A stretch of DNA of 64,000 nt from CAZDCD01 sp964503885 (lineage in GTDB: Bacteria; Bacteroidota; Bacteroidia; Bacteroidales; UBA10428). A model generated the notes under the pieces. The model was not told the DNA's origin and made no database searches. It saw only the letters and a list, made by a program, of their open reading frames with translations. The translations under genes and the position numbers were made by a program. Numbering within the stretch: position 1 is the first letter of the stretch; each line of letters starts with the position of its first letter. Below, one piece after another: positions 1 to 9,500 of this stretch. The stretch covers positions 124,001-188,000 of the forward strand of contig CAZDCD010000002.1 of assembly GCA_964503885.1 (NCBI GenBank), written 5' to 3'.

Positions 1-483
1 CACGATATTGTGCCGGTTGAACCTGCATTTACGTATTTCAATATTGATACCCTGATGCTGGATTATGCATTATCGTTCAAACAAATTTCTGAAAATACCG
101 GCATTCCTCTCGATACATTGCGTTTTCTCAATCCGGTATATAAAACCGATTTCATTCCTGAATCTTCCGGATCTTCTCCTTTGGTTCTGCCGGCTGATAG
201 AACGGAATCTTTCCTAAATAACGAATCCACGATTCTGGGACGGATAGCCAAAAAGGATACCTATTTTTCAAATCTTGAAAATGCAGCGGATTATGCCGGT
301 AAGATCAAAATCATCCATGTTGTGGAAAAGGGTGAGTTTTTTCATAAAATAGCGCTGAAATACAACTGTACGCCTGAAAACATCAAATTATGGAACAATA
401 TCCCCGATAATACACTGGTTCCTGGCCAAAAACTAATTATATGGGTGGATAAGAACCAGGTTGAACAAACCGGTGAACATTAA
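1..483 (+). CDS. C-terminal part of a LysM-domain murein hydrolase (MltD-like), 5' end outside window
   Basis: The frame is open from the first base, so the gene begins upstream; the GTG at 10 is only the first possible start inside the window. Two peptidoglycan-binding LysM-like segments are visible: a degenerate one (LSFKQISENTGIP followed by LRFLNPVYK) and a clear C-terminal one (HVVEKGEFFHKIALKYNCT followed by LVPGQKLIIWV). The pattern of LysM repeats after the phrase LNPVYK is common at the end of Bacteroidetes membrane-bound lytic transglycosylase D, which cleaves glycan strands in the periplasm. The catalytic domain is not in the window, so the enzyme assignment is inference; the LysM call is direct. 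Confidence 0.75.
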   Translation, partial: HDIVPVEPAFTYFNIDTLMLDYALSFKQISENTGIPLDTLRFLNPVYKTDFIPESSGSSPLVLPADRTESFLNNESTILGRIAKKDTYFSNLENAADYAGKIKIIHVVEKGEFFHKIALKYNCTPENIKLWNNIPDNTLVPGQKLIIWVDKNQVEQTGEH

Positions 484-543
484 TATCTGGCAGGATTTTT
501 GCTTTGCCCGGGGTGATTGGATAACAATAAAATCAATGCAATA

Positions 544-1557
544 ATGAACCGAATGGTAAACTATTTTTGGCCGGTGCTGACCAGCTTTATCCTGCTGTCC
601 TGCAACTCAGGAAATCAGCAGCCGTTATTGTCCTCTTCATCAGGAAAACCGGGCGATCTGATCATTGTAATGAACAAAGCCGAATGGGATGACAAACCCG
701 GTGAAGAGCTGAAAAGAATTTTCAGGGAACCATACCAGGTGCTGCCGCAATACGAACCGTTATTTGATATTATGCAGGTGCCGCATGACGGTTTCGGCAA
801 TCTGATGAAAGTTCAGAGAAATATCCTTGACGTGGTTATTTCACCCAGGTATACCACTTCGAAAATGGTGGTGCAGAAAGATCTCTGGGCAAAGTCCCAG
901 CTTGTGGTAACCATATACGCCAGCAGCGATTCAGCTTTTATGACGTTGCTCAAAGCAAATGAAACAAAATTAGTGAACCTGTTCGATGAGATGGAACGAT
1001 TGCGGCTGAACGAAATCAATAAAAAGAATATTGACAGAAACCTCTATGAACATTTCCTGCACAAATATAATGTATCCCTGATGATTCCGTCCGGATTCAA
1101 CCTGAATGTAGATTCCTCCGATTTTGCCTGGGCAGAGATGGAAATTTCTTCAATCTTGTTGAATATCATAATTTACGAATACGATTACCGCGATACCAAT
1201 ACGTTCACCAAAGATTACCTGATCAACAAGAGGGATCAAATTGTGAGGAAATATATCCATGGTGAAGTGGAAGGATCGTATATGATCACCGAACGTGAAT
1301 TTGGTCCTTTTTTCAGTGAGTATATGTTACGAGGCGAACGGTATGTGGCTGAGCTCCGGGGATTATGGAAAATGGAGCACGGAATATCCATGGGGGGACC
1401 GTTCATAAGCATAACTACCCTCGATGAGCAACGGAACAAAGTGGTAACCGTAGAAGGATTTGTTTTTGCTGCCGGGCATAATAAACGCAATTACATGCGG
1501 CAGGTTGAATCGATTGTGCTCAGCATGTCTGTTCCCAAAAACAATAAGGCCAGGTGA
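544..1557 (+). CDS. DUF4837 family lipoprotein
   Basis: About 337 residues. The N-terminus is a lipoprotein signal: hydrophobic stretch then a lipobox ending SFILLSC, so the mature protein is probably lipidated and envelope-anchored. The segment GKPGDLIIVMNKAEWD and the later VQRNILDVVI match the conserved start of the Bacteroidetes DUF4837 family, whose function is unknown. I chose ATG 544 because it directly precedes the signal peptide; a TTG at 517 and an ATG at 553 are alternatives. It lies 60 bases after the murein hydrolase, on the same strand. About 270 bases with no gene follow before pdxA; the only structure I see there is a weak 7-bp inverted repeat (1729-1735 with 1752-1758). Confidence 0.8.
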   Translation: MNRMVNYFWPVLTSFILLSCNSGNQQPLLSSSSGKPGDLIIVMNKAEWDDKPGEELKRIFREPYQVLPQYEPLFDIMQVPHDGFGNLMKVQRNILDVVISPRYTTSKMVVQKDLWAKSQLVVTIYASSDSAFMTLLKANETKLVNLFDEMERLRLNEINKKNIDRNLYEHFLHKYNVSLMIPSGFNLNVDSSDFAWAEMEISSILLNIIIYEYDYRDTNTFTKDYLINKRDQIVRKYIHGEVEGSYMITEREFGPFFSEYMLRGERYVAELRGLWKMEHGISMGGPFISITTLDEQRNKVVTVEGFVFAAGHNKRNYMRQVESIVLSMSVPKNNKAR

Positions 1558-1829
1558 CAGGGGAAATGGATTTTTCATGACAACCGGCAGCAAAAAGTAT
1601 TGGTTCATAATTACCTTTCCCCCGTTGGAATTTTCACAGGCAATCCATTCATTTCAATCAAAACCAACAGAACCGGTAATGATTCTGACAGGCTGTATGC
1701 CGGGTGTAATCAAAATCTGTTTTTGGAAGGTAAATCGGAGTAATTGATTAAATTTACCGGTTTATTTTTTACATAAGGAATTCCGGAACAGGAAAAGTAA
1801 ACAATTTCCGGCATGGTTATTAATTGTAA

Positions 1830-2894
1830 ATGAATGATTGCGATATGCAGAATAAAATAGTAATCGGAATAACACAGGGCGACATAAACAGCATAAGTTA
1901 TGAGATCATTATTAAAGCGCTGGAAGACAACCGGATTTTTGATATCTGCACCCCGATTGTCTACGGTTCACCAAAAGTGGCGGCGTACCATCGTAAAGCG
2001 CTCAACATTGATAATTTCAGCTTCAACAATATCAAATCGCCTGACGAAGCAAATCCGAAAAGAGCAAATATCATAAACTGCCTTGACGATACGGTCAGGG
2101 TAGAACTTGGTAAATCTACCCAGATGGCCGGAGAAGCTTCGTTCATCGCTCTTGAAACCGCCGTAAATGATCTGGCTGAAAACAAGATCGATGCCCTGGT
2201 AACCGGTCCGATTAATAAATTCAATATTCAATCCGAGAAATTCAATTTTGCAGGGCATACCGAATACCTCGAATCCCGCTTCCCTTCTCAGGGTGCGCTG
2301 ATGTTTATGATCAGCGATATCATGAAAGTCGGGATCGTTACCGGTCATGTTCCCGTGTCAAAGATACATGAATACATTACAAGAGAAAGCATTTTGAACA
2401 GGCTCAGGATCATTAACCAGTCGATGTTGACAGACTTTATGATCAGGAAGCCAAAAATTGCCGTTCTTGGCCTCAATCCGCATGCCGGTGATAACGGGTT
2501 AATCGGGGATGAGGAACAGAAAGAGATCGTTCCGGCCATTGAAGCTGCCCGGACTGAAAACATCCTTGCGTTCGGGCCCTATCCGGCCGACGGATTTTTT
2601 GGTGCGGGAAGTTTTTCGAAGTACGATGCAATACTGGCCATGTATCACGACCAGGGGCTTATTCCGTTTAAAACCATGATGGAAGAGGGTGGGGTGAACT
2701 TTACAGCGGGGCTCTCAGTAATAAGAACATCACCGGCCCACGGCACATCTTATGATATTGCCGGTAAAGGCGAAGCTTCCGAAGCCTCGTTACGAAAAGC
2801 CATTTATGTGGCATGCGATGTCCATAAGAACAGGGAACTTTATAAAGAAATATCGTCTAATCCGCTAAAATCGTTCAATATATCGGAATCCTGA
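1830..2894 (+). CDS. pdxA: 4-hydroxythreonine-4-phosphate dehydrogenase
   Basis: 354 residues, the usual family length. PdxA oxidises 4-phosphohydroxy-L-threonine with NAD in the DXP-dependent pathway to pyridoxal phosphate. Diagnostic blocks are present in order: the N-terminal GITQGD segment, DALVTGPINK, FAGHTEYL with the substrate/metal-binding His, the LNPHAGDNG block, MYHDQGLIPFK with a metal-binding His, and SPAHGTSYDIAGKG. The usual GDPxGIGxE N-terminal motif is altered to GDINSISYE, as in many Bacteroidetes versions. ATG 1830 is followed five codons later by another ATG (1845), so the exact start is open. Confidence 0.95.
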   Translation: MNDCDMQNKIVIGITQGDINSISYEIIIKALEDNRIFDICTPIVYGSPKVAAYHRKALNIDNFSFNNIKSPDEANPKRANIINCLDDTVRVELGKSTQMAGEASFIALETAVNDLAENKIDALVTGPINKFNIQSEKFNFAGHTEYLESRFPSQGALMFMISDIMKVGIVTGHVPVSKIHEYITRESILNRLRIINQSMLTDFMIRKPKIAVLGLNPHAGDNGLIGDEEQKEIVPAIEAARTENILAFGPYPADGFFGAGSFSKYDAILAMYHDQGLIPFKTMMEEGGVNFTAGLSVIRTSPAHGTSYDIAGKGEASEASLRKAIYVACDVHKNRELYKEISSNPLKSFNISES

Positions 2895-2949
2895 CACGTG
2901 CTCTTTTTTAAAAATCCAGGTTTCAAATCAGCATTGAATCAATACAGTT

Positions 2950-3531
2950 ATGTACGAATATATCGAAGGAAAGATCACTGAAATGAACCCTGCATATGCT
3001 ATAATAGAATGTGCAGGAATAGGGTATTTCTTGAATATATCGTTGACGACGTATACCCAGATTCAGTCACAGAAAAATGTGAAACTGTTTGCCCACCTTG
3101 TAGTGAGAGAGGATGCGCACCTCCTTTACGGGTTTCATTCAAAATATGAACGCGATATTTTCAGGTTGCTGATCTCGGTATCGGGAATTGGGGTGAATAC
3201 GGCGAGGATGATGCTTTCTTCGCTGACGCCTGACGAAATACAAAAAGCCATCTTATCCGATAATGTTAACCTGCTTAAAAGCATTAAAGGAATCGGTATA
3301 AAATCCGCCCAACGCCTTATTGTGGAACTGAAAGACAAGATGGGCAGGGAAGCTGTGAGCGAAGAAATATTTTCTGCGAAATACAATACAGCCAAAGAAG
3401 AAGCGTTATCTGCATTAGTAATGTTGGGATTTGCAAAAACAACGGTTGATAAGATAATTTCTCAATTATTGATTGACAATCAAAATATTACGGTAGAAGA
3501 ATTAATAAAAGAGGCACTAAAAAAACTGTGA
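2950..3531 (+). CDS. ruvA: Holliday junction branch migration protein RuvA
   Basis: 193 residues. RuvA binds four-way junctions as a tetramer and loads the RuvB motor. The N-terminal OB-fold (MYEYIEGKI to VVREDAHLLYGF) is followed by two helix-hairpin-helix motifs, SGIGVNTARMML and KGIGIKSAQRL, then the mobile C-terminal UBA-like domain that contacts RuvB (EEALSALVMLGF). It lies 55 bases after pdxA and 46 bases before sprA. The resolvase ruvC is in this window at 46.6 kb, so the ruv genes are dispersed here; ruvB is not seen. Confidence 0.96.
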   Translation: MYEYIEGKITEMNPAYAIIECAGIGYFLNISLTTYTQIQSQKNVKLFAHLVVREDAHLLYGFHSKYERDIFRLLISVSGIGVNTARMMLSSLTPDEIQKAILSDNVNLLKSIKGIGIKSAQRLIVELKDKMGREAVSEEIFSAKYNTAKEEALSALVMLGFAKTTVDKIISQLLIDNQNITVEELIKEALKKL

Positions 3532-3577
3532 CAGATTAATTTCGAATTCATAATCCCAAAATTAATTAGTATATCAG

Positions 3578-6500
3578 TTGAAAGGGGGTATTTTTATAAA
3601 GCAAGCAATATTACTTTTCATTGCCATAGTCTCTATAAGGTCCCTGGTTAGTGGCTCTCCGGAGGTAAATTTCGAATCTGTTGAATACCAACCCGGAGAT
3701 ACAATCCGAAAAAAAGACTCAGACCTTATTTATCCCTTTGAAGATAACGCCAATTCACCACTGCCCTCTCCGGGGCTCAGTTCGCCGCTATACCTGAACA
3801 ATCCTTCAAACATCAAATCGAGTGTTGAATACAATCCCGAGACCAACGAATACATCATTTCGGAAAAAGTCGGAGAGCTTGATTACAGGCGCCCGATGGT
3901 CATGTCGTTTAAAGAATTCAGGGACTATGAACAGCAGGTTGCCGAACGCGAATACTGGACAAAAAAATCGCGCGAGGAAATAACCGGGAACACTCCCACG
4001 CTCTTGGGAAGAATACGTATGGGAGAGACATTCGATAAAGTATTCGGCACCGATGCGATAAATATTGTGCCGCAGGGATCGGCCGAGCTTATTTTCGGGT
4101 ATAATATCTCACGTATCGATAATCCTGCACTTTCTGAGAGGAACAGGCGAAACGGGGCATTCACCTTCAAAGAAAAAATTCAGATGAACGTTGCGGGCTC
4201 TATTGGTGATAAAATGGAACTCGGAATAAATTACAATACCGAAGCAACATTCGATTTTGAAAACAAAACGAAACTCGAATATGCGGGAAAGGAAGACGAG
4301 ATCATTAAAAAGATCGAAGCCGGCAACATTACTTTCCCCCTTACAGGGTCATTGATATCCGGCAGTCAGAGCCTTTTCGGACTTAAGACCGAGCTGCAGT
4401 TCGGAAAATTAACAGTCACCAGCGTTTTCAGCCATCAGCGCGGTGAATCGTCTGTTATCGAGGTTCAGGGTGGTGCACAGGTCAATGAGTTTGAAGTCGA
4501 TGTGGATAATTATGATGCCAACAGGTATTTCTTTCTTTCGCAGTTTTTCAGGGATCATTATAACTCATGGCTTGAAGATCTCCCGTACATTACTTCAGGT
4601 GTAAGAATTGAGCAGATAGAGGTATGGGTCACGAACAAAACCAATGATTTTAATTCTGATAACAACAACATTATTGCTTTTATGGACCTCGGAGAAGGTT
4701 ACGGACCCGGTGGTAAGGTCAATTTTTACGGAGTGCCGAATTTCATTCAGCCTGTAAACCAGATTGATTACCCGGTTTCAAACAATGCCAACGCCCTGTA
4801 TGCAAATATGATTTCCACCTATGACGGAATACGGCAGTTCCGGAATATAGCTTCGCTATTGGGGCCTCTTGAGACACAGTATAATTTTAAGGGAGGTATC
4901 GACTATGAGAAGATCGAAAGTGCCAGGCGATTGTCGGAAAGGGAATATACCGTGAACAGGGAGCTCGGGTATATTTCGCTGAATTCGGCATTGCGCAACG
5001 ATGAAGTGCTTGCGGTTGCATACGTATATACATACAGGGGTAAGACTTACAGGGTCGGTGAATTGTCGACTGACGGAATCGGATACCCGAACTCGCTTAT
5101 CCTGAAACTCCTCAAAGGTACTAACCTGTCACCCAAATTTAAGAACTGGGACCTGATGATGAAAAACGTGTATTCATTGGGAGCCTATCAGGTGAACAGG
5201 CAGGATTTCAGGCTCGATATCCTTTACAGGAATGATGAGACCGGTGTTCCCGTGAATTACATCAAGGAGGAAGATGCCTCTCCCGAATTCAACAACAGGA
5301 TATTGCTCAGGGTGCTTCACCTCGATACCCTGGATTCGAGGAATGAACCCAATCCCGACGGTATGTTCGACTTTGTGGAAGGCATAACCATAAATTCGTC
5401 GAACGGCAGGATCATTTTCCCGCTCGTAGAACCCTTCGGATCAGATCTCCGGAAAATCATCCTGGGCAATGATCCGGGCAATCCGAGAAGGATTGACATT
5501 GCAAATAAATATATTTTCCAGGAACTGTACGATTCAACACAGACAAAGGCACAACAGATCGCCGAAAAAAGCAAATTCTTTATGGCAGGAACGTACCAGT
5601 CGGCCTCGAGCTCCGAAATTCAACTGAATGCAATGAACATTCCCAGAAATTCGGTAAAGGTATCAGCTGGTGGATTACAATTAATTGAAAACCAGGATTA
5701 TACCGTTGATTATACTTTGGGAAGGGTGAAGATATTAAACCAGGGCCTGCTGGAATCGGGTACCCCTTTGCGCATTTCACTTGAAAACAATGCACTGTTT
5801 AACCTGCAGACAAAAACACTTGTCGGAACGCATCTCGATTACAAAATTTCCGATAATTTCAATGTGGGGGCTACCCTGATGAATCTTACCGAACGACCGC
5901 TCACGCAAAAGGTTAACATCGGCGATGAGCCGATATCGAACACCGTCTGGGGACTGAACACGTCATACAGGACCGAATCACATTTGCTTACAAGCCTTGT
6001 GGACAAAATACCCCTGATCGAGACCAAGGCTGTTTCAACCCTGGCATTCGACGCTGAATTTGCCCATCTGATTCCCGGACAGGCAAGTGCCATCGGAGGC
6101 GAAGCATATATCGACGATTTTGAGGGTACGGAGACTACCATCGAAATGAAAACCGTTCCCACCTGGGTTCTGGCAAGTACGCCGAGAGAATTTCCCGAAG
6201 GTTCACGGATAAATGACCTGTCGTACAATTTCAACAGGGCAAAACTGGCCTGGTACAGTATCGACAACCTGTTTACGAGAAAGCGCTCGGATACGCCTGA
6301 TTACCTTACCGATGAAGATGTTACCAACAATTATGTACGCGAAGTCATTGAGACCGAGATTTATACCGAGAAACAAAGCGGAACGGGCTTTGACAGCCCG
6401 CTTTCAATTTTAAACCTGGCCTATTTTCCAAAGGAAAAGGGACCTTACAATTATGATGCATTGGGATCATCGATATCATCGGGAATTAACAGCGACGGAT

Positions 6501-9500
6501 ACCTGAATAACCCTGCCTCGAGATGGGGTGGGATCATGCGCGACATACAGACCAGCGATTTCGAAACATCGAATGTGGAATACATCGAATTCTGGCTGAT
6601 GAATCCCTTCTTTGAAGATACCATGACCCATTCGCCCCTCGTCGGCGGTGACCTGTATATTAACCTGGGTGAAATTTCGGAAGATATACTCAGGGATTCA
6701 CGAAAATCTTTTGAGAACGGTCTGCCCACCTCAGATACCTCTATCGGTGTGGATTATACAAAATGGGGCAGGGTACCCATAAATCCGTCGTATGTACCTT
6801 CATTTGCCAACGATCCGCTGACACGTGCATATCAGGATGTCGGACTCGATGGCCTTTCAGACGAAGCTGAGCGAACTTATTTTGGTGATTACCTGCAGCA
6901 GGTCGGGTCGATTGTTGGCACGGGCACCCCTGTATTCAACAGGATAGAGCATGATCCCAGCAGCGACGATTTCAGGTACTATCTGGATGCCAGCTATGAT
7001 GCAGCCGAAGCTGGTATCATCGGGCGGTATAAAGATTATAACGGACTCGAAGGCAATTCACCATCGACCGAACTTTCCGGGGGTGAGTATGCGGCGGCAA
7101 CTACGCTTCCGAATGCCGAAGACATTAACCGTGACAATACCCTGAATGAGAACGAGACCTATTATTCATACCATGTCAGCCTGCGTCCGGATGACCTGAA
7201 TGTCGGTTCAGACTATGTGATCGACGAAGTGGCCGGAAAAAATGTAAACTGGTACCTTTTCCGTATTCCCGTTGGCGATTACGAGTCGAGATACGGCAGC
7301 ATCGAAGATTTCAAATCCATACGGTTCATGCGCATATACCTGAAAAATTTCTCAGACTCGGTGATCCTGCGCTTTGCCGAACTCCGCCTTGTAAGGAGCG
7401 AATGGCGCAAGTATAAATCCGATATCAGCGAAGGTGGACCGTCACTGACCACCCAGTTCGAAGACGGATCGTTCGAAATTTCAGCCGTAAATATCGAAGA
7501 AAATTCAGGTAAAAAACCCGTGAATTATGTACTTCCTCCAGGTATCGACCGGGTGATCGATCCGAGCCAGCCACAGGTGGCACAGCTTAACGAGCAGTCG
7601 ATGGTGTTTAAGGTCCACGACCTGCAGGATGGCGATGCCCGTGTGGCTTACAAAAATGCTGAGCTCGACCTGAGGCAGTACCTGAAAATGCAGATGTTCG
7701 TTCATGCCGAGGCCATTGCAGGAGATGTGCTGAAAACAAACGACCTTACTGCATTCATACGCTTCGGATCGGATTACAAAGACAATTTCTATGAATATGA
7801 GCTGCCCCTGGCTGTAACCGAACCGGGAATTTACGATCCCGAAAGCCAGAGAGATTTGGTATGGCCCGACTCCAATAGGATTGAAATTACCCTTGAAGAC
7901 CTGGTAAACCTGAAAATTGAACGCGACCGAGCGGTCGCTGAAAACAATGTCCTCTATGATAAAACCCGGATCTATACGAAGGATATAGGAAACAACAAAA
8001 AGCTTAAGGTGAGGGGTACCCCAAACCTGAGCAACATACGTACCATCATGCTGGGAGTCAGGAATCCGTCGAACTCGGAAACAGGGTTTATGAATGATGG
8101 GCTGCCCAAAAGTGCCGAAATATGGTTCAATGAGTTGCGGCTTACAGACTTCAATAATAAAGGCGGGTGGGCAGCCAACGCCAGGGTGCAGGCCAAGCTG
8201 GCCGATCTGGGTACCGTTTCTGTGGCGGGAAGTACCATTCAGCCCGGTTTTGGTGGTATTGAACAGAAAGTCGATGAAAGAAGGAAAGAACAGGTGAACC
8301 AGTTGGATGTTTCATCAACTATTCAACTGGGCAAATTCTTTCCTGAAAAGGCAAAAGTTTCCATACCCATGTTCCTGGGCTTATCGCGTTCGGTAATAAA
8401 TCCAGAATATTACCCCAGGGAGCCCGACAGGCTCTTAAAAGATGTGATCAGGGAAGCGCCTACAAAAGCGGAAAGGGATGATATCAAGAAGATATCACAG
8501 GACAGGACGGAAAGAACCAGCATTAATTTTACCGACGTAAGGGTAATTAAGGATTTTAAAAAATTCAGACCCCTTTCTCCGGCGAATTTTTCAATCAGTG
8601 CAGGATACAGCGACATTATGTCCAGCAACTATAAGGTCGATTACAACAATACGATTAAATACCGTGCAGGCTTTAATTACAATTTTGTTATGCCTCCGAA
8701 GAGCATCACTCCGTTCCGGAAATCGAAAAAGCTGAAATCGCCTTATTTAAGGCTGATCAAAGATTTTAATTTCACACCATACCCCTCCCGGTTTACCTTT
8801 CGAACCGATGTCGACCGTTATTACAATGAAATAAAGTTGCGGAATGTATACGACGATCGTGTGATAAAGATCGATTCAACTGTAAATAAAGATTTTAACT
8901 GGAACAGGTTCTACGATGTGCAATGGGATATCACCCGGTCGCTTAAATTTACATTTTCGGCCACCAACAGATCAAGGATCGATGAACCTGCAGGAGCTTA
9001 TGACCTGTTCAAAAAGACGGACAGGGATTACTGGGCCGACTCGGTTTGGACAAGCCTGACGCAAGGAGGCCGGAACACAAGCTATACGCACGATATCAGC
9101 TTGTCATATACCCTGCCGATAAATAAAATTCCCGTTTTCAACTGGCTTACAGCCTCGGTGCGGTATGCCTCAAGGTTTAACTGGACAAGAGGCCCTGTTT
9201 ATAACGGATCCTACTCGCTGGGACATAACCTCAGCAATTCGAACACCATACAGTATAACGGTCAGATGAACCTTACATCACTATATTCAAAGGTAGGGTT
9301 TATCAAACGCATTGAAGATAAATACAAGGGAGCTAAACCCGCCGAAGAGGAAAAACGATACAAAACGGTTACCTACTCAAAAAGAACGTTCTTCAGGGCT
9401 GAGCAGCCGAAAAATATTTTTCACAAGCTCGGAACCGAAAATGTGGCCATTAAGATCACCGATGCTGACGGGAATGAAATAAAAGCCAAAACAGAAATTG

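Noticed and set aside
1460..1747. Plus-strand open frame across the end of the DUF4837 gene and the following gap
   Set aside because: It overlaps a convincing gene in another frame, has no family features, and its composition looks non-coding.
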